From Stachybotrys elegans (taxonomy: Eukaryota; Ascomycota; Sordariomycetes; Hypocreales; Stachybotryaceae), in NCBI GenBank assembly GCA_020746835.1, contig JAGPNK010000019.1:62001-126000 (forward strand): 64,000 nt of DNA, in the 5' to 3' direction. Position 1 is the first letter of the stretch. Each line of letters starts with the position of its first letter. This document shows positions 22,770 through 35,024 of this stretch, piece by piece. The notes below the pieces were generated by a model. It was given only the letters and a program-made list of their open reading frames with translations, searched no databases and was not told the DNA's origin. The position numbers and the translations under genes are program-made.

Positions 22770-24105
22770 TCAAGCACCGTATTTAAACATACTCATAGCA
22801 GAGATAACCCCCTTCGTGTCCATGACGTCTGCTATGGTTGCATCCGGGATAATACCAAGTGAAGATAACACATGATTCAAGGTAATGTTTTTCCCTTCAT
22901 CACCAGCTTCGGGATCAGGCGTGACAGCAAGCATAGCGGCTGTGGGATGACCCCACATTGTCGACTCCTCTTCCATATCACCAGGAAACTCGGAAAATCC
23001 AACAGCAGGATCCTGAGCATTCAGGCCGGCGATTTCTGTCAGTCTGGTTTCGTCCATCTTTTGCCAGTCAGCCCACATCTTATCAACAAAGCCATGATGC
23101 ATCATGAAGAGTGGATCTCCAGGTGACGTGATTGAGTCGCCCTCCTATCGGAATCACAGTTAGTGGATGTTCCCCCAAAGCGAATGCTCTACCGTAGTTG
23201 ATGAAAGGCGGACGAGCTAGGCCTACCATCATTGCCAGAGATATATGTCCCATAAGATGGGGACCAGAGTAGATGCCGTCAAGTGCCGCGAGGTAAGTGG
23301 TGGTGTTGAGAGCTGCATCAACATAGGGCTGCCCACACTGATTGCTGAGAAAATCGGTGACTTGTCGACTGACGCATCGCGGCTGCGTGGTGAACCCCGG
23401 GCCAATGTTGACTGTCATGTTCACGAATGGGCCATCGATAAGACAGTTGCCAGTCCCTGAGCCGCTGCCACCAAAGCCCACAACAGGGTCAAAAATGGGG
23501 CTGCTGGAAAAGTTGCCCGCGTCTTTCGTTTCGTCCCAGTATCTATAAGTTGTTGAATGGATTTGTCAGGAAAAAGCCTCGTAAGCTTGCTGTGTTTAAT
23601 TTTCACACATGAAACTAAAAGCAACGAAAGAAAAGTACTCACGGTAGCGTGCCGTTATATCCACACTCTCTGAGAAGAGCCTCGTGAACGTGGAGAAAGT
23701 ATCGGTGATATGGCAAAAAGTTGCCAGTGGTGTGGATCTGGAAGGCGTGAATCTGATGGAGGGATACAAGTTCATCCCATCGGGTTTTGGCCCCGGGGAG
23801 TGTGTTTTGCTTCTGGGGTGTCTCCAAAATGCATTGCTGGGCCTTCAAGTACGCTCGTTTTTGGTCCGCGGATAATTCCATCCTATGAATATGCCGCGCT
23901 TCTGTCAGTTGAACAAATCTTAAGTATCCAAAGACTGAAAGGCAAGATCATAAATGGAGAGAGACAAGGGGTCTCCTTACCACTCATGCCGCTTCCTTGG
24001 AACTGCACATGACGATGGGGCGGACTGTAGACTAGCAGCTTCAGAAGCCGCCGAGATAACCAGTAACAAAGTCAATATGTGTGTCAATGCCGTCATGATG
24101 GTCAT
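22770..24105 (-). CDS. Secreted tyrosinase
   Basis: Four exons, 24105-23981, 23882-23643, 23542-23227 and 23144-22770, give 351 residues. Residues 1-23 look like a signal peptide (an in-frame ATG at 24096 is an alternative start). The CuA site is SLHQIHAFQIHTTGNFLPYHRYF, with three candidate His ligands, followed by ECGYNGTLPYWDE. The CuB site is GPHLMGHI...SPGDPLFMMHHGFVDKMW. Tyrosinases oxidise phenols to quinones (melanin, cross-linking, defence). The splice at ATG-ATG|GAG creates the EGDSITSPGDPLF motif. Several Asn-glycosylation sequons fit secretion. It is upstream-adjacent to the subtilase on the same strand. Confidence 0.88.
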
Positions 24106-24499
24106 CAGAATAATAGATAGCCTAGATTGTTGATACGTGGAAACAAACCTAACGGCTGGAGGAAGAATTATGAACAGTCAGCATTCCCTTCTTATTTATA
24201 TACGTATGACATTAGTATCACTCGGCTTCAGTGTCTCCGCCCCAGATATTATGCAATATGGGCGGAACAAGCTTGTGGCGGCTAATTGTGTTGATATTGC
24301 CTATACCGCATTGCCGCCTTTGTCAGCCAATAATCAGGGCATCTCTGCCTCACGTATGCCACCCTCCTGCAGATGGTAAGCCCCCTCCGGATATCATTTG
24401 CTGCCCAACGCCGGCCTCTTCCGCCTGCAGAGATTGAATGGCCTGGTCCGCTCGGCCAATCACTAGAAAGGCTCTTATCTGAAGCGCAGATGTGGTGCT
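24106..24499. other. Intergenic tyrosinase/subtilase
   Basis: Promoter of the tyrosinase gene. No further feature seen. Confidence 0.5.
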
Positions 24500-27400
24500 T
24501 TACTTGGGAAGCGGGAGAACCTTTATCTCAGGTGTCTGCCAAACATCCCAATCCCCAGACTTTGATCTGTCCCCAAGAGGTCGTAGTGCGGCAAATCGCA
24601 TTCTAGATAAATGTTAGTAACCAGTACGAATGACTCACAAACAAGGACTCACTTGTAATTTCCGGGAGCAATGTAGGTTCCGTTTGCAAGCTTTCCCAGC
24701 CAGTAGAACTCATGAGTAGTATACCCTAGAACAGGGCTGAGATAGACGCTTCTGCTTAGAGCTCGTATGGGGAACGGCACCGTATTATCTTTGTCGTTCT
24801 CTGCGGGGTCAAACCAAGGCCATTGTTGAACATCCTTAAAAGACGTAGCCGCGCCAACGTAACCATTCTGACCTACAACGGGAGGATACGACCAACGTGA
24901 TTCCGTCCAACCCGATTCGTAAATCTGTTTCCTTGTTTAGCTTCTGCCTCAGATATCGAGCATTGCAGCCACCCACGTCCCAGCGGAGCTCGTCGCAGCC
25001 AAATTGAAGCGACAGCCAGACTTTGGGATAATCCATCGGAAGGTTTCCTGTCGTATTGGTGTTGAACGAGAAGCTTTGGAAAAAGTCAGCGCCCAGGTGC
25101 GTGGTTTTCATGGCAAAGGTGTTATTGTACTTAGACTTCACAAACAAGTCCTTGTCATTGATTCGCATGTAGGGCGTGTTGTTGATGAAGAGCTTTTGGT
25201 ACTGATTTCTAAGACTGTAGGAAGCGCCAAAGTACGCCACAGACAACTGCTCGCCTAGAGATGAGGTGATGAGAATTTTGCCACTGTACAGGGGCTGCCT
25301 GGTTTCGTTCAGCCCTTGCGGGTGATTGAACTTGAACCTTTGCGAGTAAGCTATTACATCTGTTCCACATGTGTATAAGGGGGCACGGCATATACGTACT
25401 CGGCTCTCTTCGTCTCGCCAGCTCGAAGCATGAAAGTGCCAGCAGGCAGCTGGATATCTGGTACCATTTTGATTGGCTGCAACTGACTCAGGGGGGCAAG
25501 ACCCGAGCCGTCGGCAGCCGAGGCTTCAATGCCGGCTGCGGGCTGATGAAAGAACTGATAAGTAACATCCGACTTAGCATGGTTTGTGATTTCGGTGCTT
25601 TGGTGACTGATGAAATTATCTGTATCGTTCAAATTGAACTTGGTGGAGCTGAGTGTTGTTGTGTAATTGAGAACACTCCACGCATTGATCAAACCGTTCC
25701 CGGCCTGGATCGGAGGAGCCCAGAAACCTGTATCAACGGCAGTAACGGAGTCGACAATGGACCATGGCATGGTAGCCGCAGTGCCACGGACGCGGTTGGC
25801 GAAAAGTCTTGCAACTTGTGCACCCTGGACATTGCGGCCGCCGAAGCGACTGACGTACAACGCAGCAACGCCAGCCAAGTAAGGTGCTGCCATGGAAGTT
25901 CCGCTGGCAACGCGCCAGCCATTGCCGGGCCAAGAACTGAGAATCTCCCCACCCGGCGCCGCGACGTCAGGCTTGAGGTCCAGGTCATATAAACCGCCCC
26001 ATGAGGTGAATTCGCTGGGTCTGTTGCCGACGGCGTTGTGTATACCGACGTAACCGTCAACGCCTGGGTACTTAGTGAAGTCGACGGTAACCCTGCCTCC
26101 AGCATTGAGTGTCTCCAGGATGTATTCTCCAACCTCCTTCTCCACAATAGCCTTGGGACCCGTGAGCCACCCGACAGGGTCGTCGGGTCGGCTGTTGTCA
26201 GTGTTATAGAAGAGCATATAACTGACATTGTAGGCCCTCAAGTTGAACTCGATTGCCGTGTAATCACACGCGCTGCGGCGCACCAGCACAATCTTGTCTG
26301 AGAGATCGGGTGTATTGGCGGGTATGTCGTCAGGTGTACAGGCTTGGTTGTCCGTGGTGTTGTCCTTGAACAGAGCGTAGACGGGCATGTTCTTGACATC
26401 CCAAGAGCTCGAACTGTGACGGTACGAGGTCTTCACACTCGTCGTTTGTCCATCAAGAGTAGAGATGAGCTCGAATGCCTCAGCCGCTAGGGTACCGGCC
26501 TTCGCAGAAGCTACAGCAATCACCTCCTTTCCGGAAGATCCTGAGTTGGCATAAAAAGGGCCTTGAACACCGTCATTCGCAGCTGCAATGGTTACAATGA
26601 CACCTTGCTCCGCAATGCGAGAGGCAATAGTTGCCCATGGGCCATTGCTCCAACCTCCAGCGGAGCCAATACTTGCGGTGATAATATCGGCCTTGTAAAT
26701 TTTGGTAAGTAGTCTGACTTTAGGGCACAACCATGTGCACTTACGCCAGCTTCATAAGCCTTGATGAATGCATCAATGATGAAATTGTCGTAGGTTCCAG
26801 CCTGCAGTGCATCAGCTCTGAAGCCTAGTACTCCAACGGCATCGGTTACTTACGCCACTAGTGAATACCTTGTATGCAAGTATCTCAGCCTCAGGAGCAA
26901 CTCCGGTAAACCTGACGGGTCAGCGTGCTTGGCTGCTGGTAAGAGTTGCCCAACTCACCAATCACTCTTTCCGGCAATGATACCTGCGACATGGGTGCCG
27001 TGACCACGCTCGTCCATGGGGTCGCTGTCAGGAACACCATTCTTGATAGGCCAAGCTATGGTAGGTCAGCATAATCTCCGTTGTTGACAAAGTCGAACAT
27101 ACCGCTGCCGACCAAGTCCCATCCGCCAGAGACCTTGAAGCCCGGGCCAAAACCGCCGCCAAGCTGGAACAGTCAGCGTCTTATCAATGAAGTGGTAAGC
27201 AAGCCATACAGCTGAGTGAGTATAATCCACGCCAGTATCGACCACAGCCACCTTGACTCCCTTTCCCCGAATTCCCGCTGCGTGTGCCTTATCAACGCCA
27301 GTCCAAGAGTGAATGCTGTAGTTTGCAGCATCATTCAGTCTGCTGTTCTCTATAGAAAAGTCGATCGGCGGTAACTCGAGGAAAGAATTTGGCCAGGCTT

Positions 27401-27734
27401 GCTGAACGCCCGATATCTCGACTAGGGTATCCAAGTTCAGACTATCGGTCTCAATTGCGACGCCCCGAAGAATATCAGACTCGTACAACTTAACGATTAC
27501 AACATCGTCGTTTTCATTAAGCTTTCTGGCTAGGGCGTCAACAGAAACTCCCTGTTTATGATCAGCATTTGCGAAACATGAACAGCCTAGTAGACCTACT
27601 TCTTCGGCCTCGATGATGAATTGCTTGGTCTGGTCAGTCGACTGAACAGCAGTTCCATCATCACGGCGATAGATCGAGCCGGCAGCTGCGCAACCTGCGA
27701 AGAGAAGGACGTTGAGGAACTTGGAGATATGCAT
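24500..27734 (-). CDS. Secreted subtilisin-like serine protease (S8, PA-domain type)
   Basis: Ten exons: 27734-27600, 27551-27210, 27163-27103, 27055-26959, 26911-26854, 26801-26745, 26691-25400, 25337-24977, 24924-24653, 24602-24500. They encode 925 residues. A signal peptide (1-19) and an I9-like propeptide are followed by the catalytic core: Asp near 150 (VAVVDTGVDYTH), His near 198 (GHGTHVAG), oxyanion Asn near 289 (AAAND) and Ser near 516 (VASGTSMAAP). A protease-associated domain is inserted between His and Ser. A C-terminal fibronectin-like part carries PVVGQNGYVGAA and FWLGKLANGTYIAPGNYK-type blocks. This is the minor-extracellular-protease (Vpr) group that degrades extracellular protein. 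Introns 6 and 7 need AAG acceptors. All phases fit. Confidence 0.88.
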
Positions 27735-28410
27735 GGTGCTTGAACAAAACCCTTGATTGGGCTTGACGAGACAGAGAGAGGCGATTCTGAGCTGGTATTT
27801 GTACCATCACTTGGTAAGGGTTATCTCCTCAAGCGGCTTAGTCTCCTCATCAGGAAGGTCCAGAGTCGAGCACATCAAAAGTCCCGAGGATTGATAACTA
27901 CTTTCGGAGTCTAAAATACCTGATCTCGAATCATTCCTAGGGGATCCAGTCCTGGTGTCCACGCAGCAATTCTTTGGATGTATTCTGGGTGTATTATTGA
28001 CAAGTCTTGACCTAGAAACTGGAATGCGCTATCACAGCGATCAATGTCGTGGTACATCCCGAAACTGAGTGTTACGATCCCTGCTTCTCAATACGAGCTC
28101 AAGACCCCTGCCAAGGAATTGCGGTCCGGTTCACGCGAGTGTCAATATTGAGAAACAATACAGAAACGAGGCCTAACAAATCCCTCATGGGATCCTTTGC
28201 AGCATGCTTAGCAAGGGGGAGAAGCAGCGGTGTGAGCAAATGGGTCTAGGGAATGGCAAGAGACATCTGTCTGACAGGATTCGTGCGAGTCCAGGCTCAC
28301 CACAAGCAGTGCGTGTGCCTGTGTATTCCATCATCTGTTTGCTTCGGACGCAGTCGAGCCAAGGGGTCTTGATCCTTCAATTTACCCTCCAAAGACGTCA
28401 TCTATGGGTT

Positions 28411-28482
28411 GGATGCTGTCTTTACAGGGGCCTTCCTCAAAGTCACTTTTATTTGTCCCATCAGCTCATGGACCAGGAATTC
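28411..28482 (-). repeat. Degenerate repeat family, copy A1 (inverted)
   Basis: Read on the minus strand it resembles copy A2 in the blocks TTCCTG, ATGGGACA, GACTT and GGCCCCTG...AAAGACA. Its distal end (ATAGATGAC...TTGG) resembles copies B and C. With A2 it forms an inverted repeat with a spacer of about 40 nt. Confidence 0.65.
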
Positions 28483-28521
28483 CCGCATGCTCCGTAGATA
28501 AATGGAAAAGACATGGATTAG

Positions 28522-28635
28522 TGTGGGAGTTCCTGATCCTGGGTCCCAATGGGACACAGACCAGGGACTTCAAGAAGGGCCCCTGCGACGATAAAGACAA
28601 CACCAGCTTGATTGATAATACTGGGCAGAAGAAAC
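28522..28635 (+). repeat. Degenerate repeat family, copy A2
   Basis: Shares CCCAATGGGA.ACAGACC and GACGATAAAGACAA blocks with copies B and C. The translation around PNG.QT...DDKDN is partly kept, which suggests decay from a coding segment, but no complete gene is present. Confidence 0.65.
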
Positions 28636-29381
28636 TGTAGCTCAAGTTATAAGAATGAAGAACGGTTTGCCACTGTATGTGCAAGTCGGTTAGAAGATGC
28701 CATGACGTTAGGTTTTGGGCGTTGAATGCATGGGGAAGGTCTCTTGAGAACTGACTTCTTCTACAAGGTGAGAAAGAGGTTATGTGTCTTGCCCGTCTAG
28801 CGATTTCGGCTTTCGGCTGTTGCCCCTGCATACCATTGCGTCAGTTCGTAGGGCCGTACTTGCCCAACTCAATATCAGTTGGTATTTGACAGCGGAGCTT
28901 CTCGAAGGGTTTCGGGCATTTCACGATGGGTGACGCCATGGCGTTTGGCATATCTAAGATATATGCAATCACCGTCTCCGCCGCGAGACTAGCACCGTAA
29001 TCAACATCAGATACTCGTCTCCTTGTGGCTGTTTCAAGCCAACAAGGTGAACGCGGACATATGTCCACATACCCGCCATCAGCGCTGCGACTCCTGCTAG
29101 GGTGAACTCCTCTGTCAGGAATGACCCTCACACTGGACGGATTTTGCTGCTCTCTTTCAAGCGACACATCTTCTTGAGTAAGGTGGATGCAGCGCTGTAC
29201 TCATTGTGAATGTTTATAGGGCACACTGCCCGAGATTTTACAATAGAACAAGCAGAAGAAGGACGATGGTGAGTTATGGCTCTCTACATTCATTCCCCGG
29301 TAAGGCGTTTGCAACAGCCACTTCAGATGGTATGCAATCTTGGGGGACATCAGTATTAAATAACTTAACCTAGCATATTAT

Positions 29382-30799
29382 CTATCGTGTCACTGTGAAC
29401 TCGGTTGTTCGCATGATCCCCCTCTCCCCAGGCAGAATCACTTCCTCACTCCCTGACCCATCGCCTTTGCTCTTTTCATATACATTCCCGACATTGCCTG
29501 CTTGCACTGTCGTGCTGCATTCCTCCCGTTGAAACATAATGTCCTCGACGTCGACATCGGTAGCGTTGCCCCGTATCTTTCGTGTACTACGCAACTCGTG
29601 CCCGTAGCTATTGTAGTAGTCCTCAGAGTACTTATCGCGGCTCGATAGCTTCAGCGCATGTCCGACAAGTGGCTTCAGTGTGGGTGCACATGCGGCAATA
29701 ATGCCGATATGGAGCTGGACACTAGGGAGCTAGTTAGCCGGTAGTAGAAAAAAGAGACAAGAGTTACCTACATGGAAATAAGGGGAATGGTGTATCTGTA
29801 AGTAAAATCAGGGTCAAACGTAGAAGTGATTTGAAAAACGGCCTTGACGATGCCCACGACTACCGCCCTGAAGTCTTAGGTCAGCATTGGTCAAATCGAG
29901 GCCGTTGCGTAATCATCCGGAGACGTACATATAACCCAAACTAAGCACAGCAATGAGATATATCCTTGTGCGTTTCTTCATTTTCAGTTTCCATATCAAG
30001 GGTACTGGAAGTGTCGCCGTGACAACATCGGTGACAATGTTACACACTGTTTATGTCAGTATAATACCTCCCAGATACTAGAAGCTAGTTCTCTTACCGG
30101 TGTTGATGAGGGAAAACATGAAGAAGAGATCTTTGCTCATACAGTTCTTGTCTCCCACGACCAAGAGGTTCCAGCTATCAGATATAGGTTTGCACTGAAG
30201 GAAAAACGTCATGCAACCCATAAAGGTATAAGCCGACACAAAGGCTGCAATGCGAGGTCAGGTCAGGCCAGCCTAGCATTCTGCGTCCGTGACATACCAA
30301 TGAGGGCCCACGTCGAGCAGGTATACCAAAAGCTCTGGCTGATAAGTAACAAAGACAGAGCAACTGAGATCTTGAGCAGTCCAATGGAGAGCATCTGTAC
30401 AATGAGGGACTGGATAAACCCGAGTTTGGTGATGTTGAGTAAATCAGACACCTCAAGGGTTAGCAAGTGATGGCCGAGGCCGTGGTACCCCTGAAGGATG
30501 AATGTGACCAGCCCGCCCACCGAGGCAAGCTGTGGGAATAAGTCAGTCTGCCTAGCTTTCCGACTGTAACTCGCTCAATGGATTGGATCGGCCGAACTTA
30601 CTGCAACCAGCACCATGACCGCATCGTCAGCTCGCGGGTTCTTGACAACCACAAATCGAGTATATAAGCGGACAGCGACAAAGATTAACGCCAAGATTTC
30701 GAAGAAAGTCGACACGCCTAGAATAACCGAAAGGTTGCTCTCATGCACCTGTTCCGGCCGCAGAGGCGTAGGAGGCGGTAGGCCTGGTGGTGTCGACAT
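29382..30799 (-). CDS. Fungal rhodopsin-domain (Pth11-type) integral membrane protein
   Basis: Six exons: 30799-30602, 30529-30298, 30244-30098, 30046-29929, 29867-29772, 29721-29382. They encode 376 residues. Seven hydrophobic helices are visible, with family marks VRLYTRF...DDAVMVL near the second helix, a CKPISDSWN-like extracellular segment, a CNIVTDVVTATLPVPLIWKL helix and a late VQLHIGIIAACAPTLKPL block. A hydrophilic tail of about 90 residues follows. There is no CFEM domain at the N-terminus. The family includes Pth11-related receptors, but most members have no known ligand. All exon phases fit and introns use GT-AG. Confidence 0.83.
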
Positions 30800-33120
30800 G
30801 GTGATGGGGGTCGACAGCCAGTCACAGAGAGGTCGCTAGAGGGGTTCAATTGGATTTTAACTTGACCAAGGAGGAAACCCACGAGATCCAGTGTCGTGGA
30901 TTCTCCGATATGTTATGTTCGCTATGAAAATCCTTTCAGGGGTCCGCGCTTCTGTCCGCGCTTTGACATTGGCCCCAGATAACGAGGGCCCTGTTAATGC
31001 AACCATGAATCCGTGCGCCGTCATGACTACGAGGTTCACCCTTGTTCGAATGCTCACACATCAAGATTTCTCCCATCAGTATGTGCTTTCATGTGCTCAG
31101 ACTCAGCATGCTGTGGCAAAAAGGAAATGCAACACTTGCATTGGTCGACAGGCAGACCTTCCAAATGGGATAGTAGCCAGTAGGCAGAACAGAGAGAACG
31201 AACTATCGGTCATTTTCTCACAGCACGGCGGTCCCTATCCACCCGCAACCCATATTTCTCACAGTCTCTGGAGCTCCCGTGCGTAACTGCACACATTCTC
31301 TTCAAGTGCTTGCCGAGGTTGGAACATATAAACAGTAGATGGTTTTACTTTAGTTTGTGCTCTTAACTAAGGCTAGTCTTCATAGGCTTGGAGAATCACC
31401 GTGCTCAGGTTGTAATGTAGATTAGATCCTCGGAATATCGACCGAGTGCCACTGAAGACAAGGCGGTTTGACACCGTTGGTGGAAAGCACGAGCCAGTGT
31501 GGCCTGGACTAGACAGCTAGCTTTGGTTTGAAGCCAGCCTTCACTTCAGCTCTTGCTCCACCCTTCCAGTGCGTACTTCATACATGAAATCCCTCAAGGA
31601 GACACGGAATGGAGTCCGGATAGCGTGCCGAAGTCGATCTCATGCAACACTGGCCGCCGCTTGCTAAGATGATACAACTCAGCCCTAATCGTCTTGACCA
31701 AGATTTAACCAAGTATGGTAACATTGTTCCTAGCGGCCTCCTCTCCGCCCCATGCACGCCCCAGTAACTCGGTGAGCGCCTGTGGGACCGGTGGGACTGA
31801 GGCGAACCGACCGAGGCTCTATGGACTTATCAGCCCCATTTCCAAACCCATAACTAGTTACCAGTTGAGTCCACGTAATGCTAAGTAATGGAGGCGCCTG
31901 CACTATGAGGAGTGGACCCTTCAAAGAGTATGACTTTGCCACATGGCCCCTTCAGTAACCCTCCTTCCAATATAATTCAGCCCCTTTTCTCCTGGGCTTG
32001 CACAGCCCTGCCGGCAACCCCGTGGCATGATGAGCTCTTACAGGAGTGCTTATAGAGGTGCTACCGGGTGTCAGCCGACATTCGTCAGTGCTCATTGGTA
32101 TCTTGCTCCGGCTTTCAAGACTGAATATGAGACTCAGTCGCCTTTGCGTTGTTCTTGGAAATAGCATGCATATCACTAATTTTGTGTCTACAAAAGATAG
32201 GAGCTAGGTACTAGGAGCGCGTAGATGTTTGAGGGAAGGAGAGAGCGATATAATGTCGAATGTTGCAAAAAGGTTCTAGTATTCTTCCACAAGATACGTC
32301 GTCTCATGTTAGCCCTTTCAGAAATATACTTTGCTACCCCCTTCGCCTAGACTCTAGAGTACGGCCCCTAGCTGGTAGCATCCACTACGTTCATCGATGA
32401 TGCTCTTGGCATGAGTCATTTGACATTTACCCCAGGAACGCAACGGCCACTAAAGTGAAGGAGAGTACTTGCTTATTGTGGTCACCGAATTTTAACAAAG
32501 GCGGAACTCGCATCACTTCGGAATAATAAATTGCCTACATACTCTAATTGGCCCCCGTGAAAATTGGTCTCGTGTGAAGCCATGTAGATAACTTCAACGT
32601 CGGGTCTGCGCATACGTTACCATTATCGCCGATGAGTAAGTTCTTTAACTCACCTGCAGTAAGGTATCTTTTTACGGCTAGTTCAACTGGCGTGCAAATT
32701 ATAGAACCTGCGTTGCATTAATTTAAAGCCGAGTGGAAGTTGGTGTTATTGCAGTCACAAGGCAACAGCTCGTTGCGGTGGTTATGGTTTACTTGCTAAA
32801 TCTCGAATTTCAAGGTGCGAATTCTAGTTGGCGGAAGAGCAACTAACGTACACCCTAAACTTTCCAATCTTTCCAAGAAACTAACCCCATTGAAAAAAGG
32901 AAGTCTGAATCTCAGCCCGATAAGCGGTCGAATGCAATGCCATTTTCGCCCACAAATTCGAGGGGCGTGGCATCCCGTGATATGGATTGAGCAACGTCGT
33001 GAATATGGAATTGCAGACATTGACATATTTCTAAGCCACCTGAAAGCTGTCGTCACAGGCCCTGTAGGAATGGTAGAAGCTTTTAGCTCAATAATAGTTA
33101 TGATAGGGCATTGTGTTCTT

Positions 33121-33256
33121 GCCAATCGCCATCTACTGAGATGATATTGTCTTTATCGTCAGAGGCGGCCTCCTCGCAGTCGCCGGTCTGTATGCCATTG
33201 GGGCACACGAGCAGGAAATTCCAAATTTCATCGTATTCTGTGGTTAACCTGTCTAT
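33121..33256 (-). repeat. Degenerate repeat family, copy B
   Basis: The best-preserved copy. On the minus strand it reads LVCPNGIQTGDCEE...SDDKDNIISVDG in an open frame that extends upstream to about 33352. DNA blocks CCCCAATGG.ATACAGACC and GACGATAAAGACAATATCA match copies A2 and C. Confidence 0.7.
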
Positions 33257-33385
33257 CTTGCCGCCCTTCCAATGTGTTCTATGAGCTTTATATGGCTTGC
33301 CGATTGTTTGGTTATGATGGGGAGTCGGATAAGCTGGATGTCCTGGGTACATGTTAATAGTACGTCTCTACAATGATGGAAGCAG

Positions 33386-33470
33386 TATACACTCTGAGGT
33401 GGGAACAGGAAAGAGCAATTAAACAATAGAGTTGGTGTCTAGTGCCACAGCAACCAATGCAGTCGTAAAC
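33386..33470 (+). repeat. Dispersed ~80-bp repeat, copy 2
   Basis: Matches 5821-5902 in the same orientation. Like copy 1 it lies just beyond the 3' end of a minus-strand dehydrogenase gene. Confidence 0.6.
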
Positions 33471-33556
33471 AGTAGAGAGAACAACGAGGCCATCGTCAGG
33501 CGTACAGGGTAGCCGACTGGCCGAGTGGCATTGTGTAAATAATGATACACGCATTA

Positions 33557-34532
33557 TTAATCGCAAATCGTGTGGTAGGCAAACATTTCTTCCAGCGCCT
33601 GCAGCCCTTGCCCAGGCTCCCTATCACTGGAGTCAGAAATCTGCTTGCATTGTTGAAGCACTGCGAGTTGCTCTTCGCATCGCTGTTTGGCTCTCCCCCA
33701 GCCATCAGATCCCAACGGAACCCTCACCGTCCACGGGTGTGAGGATGCCAAGCCTTCCTCCTTGACTATATCCACCATTGTGCGTGCCGCTTTCGTCATG
33801 TCGCCGGGCATATGCACCATGGGGTTTGCCGCAAATTTGCCCATTAATTCTGCGAACAGAGGTCCATAGACTTGAAGGGCAGGGCCGACAGCCCCGGGGC
33901 CTTCTTGAGCGGGTTCCCGTGGCTGGCCCAAGTGCGTCGGGAAGCCACCGCACTCAAACGCGATGCATCGAATATTGGATCCACTGACTTCTTTGTGCAA
34001 TGATTCCACGTACGTGCTGAGAGCAGCCTTTGAAGCGGCGTAGTGTGACATGAAAGGCAGAGGTGTCCAGAGAGAGCTCGAAGAGGTGTATGCAAGTATG
34101 CCATGACCTTGTTCTCGGAAGAGGGGAAGGGCAAGTTGCGTGATTCGCATCGGACCAAAAGTGTTCACCTGAAACATCTTGTCGACAAGTTCTTCTCTGT
34201 TTAAAGGTCAGTTACAGCTCTCTCAGCGACGGGGTAAGAACTAACTCGGCTTCTTCTGCCGTCTTGAAAGCCGAGATACCAGCATTGTTAATGAGAACAT
34301 CAATATGGCCGAAGATGTCCCAAGCCTTCTTCAGCTGGGGTTCCAGTTCAGCTTTGCTACAGGCGACATCCAGTTCGAGCAGCGCAAGGTTGTCCGTCTT
34401 CAAGTCTCTGAGCTTCTCTTCGACCTTTCTTCCGGTGGCAATAACCTTGTCACCACGGGAGAGACACTCGACAACGAGGGCGGTGCCAATGCCGGAGGTA
34501 GTACCGGTGATCAACCAAACAAGGGGAGCCAT
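33557..34532 (-). CDS. Short-chain dehydrogenase/reductase
   Basis: Two exons, 34532-34246 and 34196-33557, give 308 residues. Cofactor loop LITGTTSGIGTAL (residues 7-19), NNAG block, catalytic Ser in AYTSSSSLW and Tyr/Lys in HYAASKAALSTY. The pattern is that of the oxidoreductases near 1-acyl-DHAP reductase and retinol dehydrogenase-like fungal SDRs; substrate unknown. The intron has donor GTTAGT and branch AACTGAC. It is divergent from a Zn2Cys6 gene 492 nt away, its likely regulator (inference). Confidence 0.88.
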
Positions 34533-35024
34533 TGCGGATGAGGGATGGTTTGTCAGGGACGTTGACGGATTTAAAGTGAATGATGGTTTTAGATGGAGTG
34601 TTTGTCAAATCGAGTGACTGCGGATGTTGGGGGAAAAGATGGAGGAATCATGGAGGAATGAAGGCTTTTATACAACCCGACATGGCGATTGTTGCCTCGT
34701 ACAATTCTGCCTTTGTCCGTATAGATGGTCGGCCCTCGCGCCTTTCAACCGTTCTCGTCCGGAAATGCAGGCCAAATACGGAGTAATTGGCCCAGAATTC
34801 ATGGGTCAAGCGTTTGGTGCGGACGAAGGAACCAGGGCTCGCATCTTATTACTGAATTGTACCTAGTCAGGCCTGAATGTAGCCCACTCCACGTGATGAT
34901 GACGGACGAAAAGTGGCTGCTTACCGGACGAACCGGCTACGTGCGCTCTTTTCCTCCTCGAGCCATCTCGACCACACGGACGAAATTAAATCGTGCGAGC
35001 CATCTCCGAGAACATCACTTTGCC
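34533..35024. other. Divergent promoter SDR / Zn2Cys6 gene
   Basis: A minus-strand TATAAAAG motif at 34665-34672 lies about 135 nt before the SDR start. No gene seen. Confidence 0.5.

Larger units (their letters stand above)
27735..29381. other. Intergenic with inverted repeat
   Basis: Holds the two repeat copies listed separately. A 108-codon frame at 28841-29167 (-) has no ATG start, domain or splice partner and is not called a gene. Confidence 0.5.
30800..33556. other. Gene-poor region
   Basis: About 2.7 kb without a supported gene. 32200-32780 is visibly AT-richer with no long frames. Two opposed frames of about 109 codons at 32796-33144 shadow each other and have no domain. Repeat copies B and the 80-bp repeat copy 2 lie near the right end. 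Confidence 0.5.

Noticed and set aside
28841..29167. 108-codon minus-strand frame with protein-like composition
   Set aside because: Begins with GTG, no ATG or splice partner in phase, no recognisable domain.
32796..33144. Opposed ~109-codon frames in the gene-poor region
   Set aside because: They mirror each other on the two strands and neither shows a domain; likely chance.
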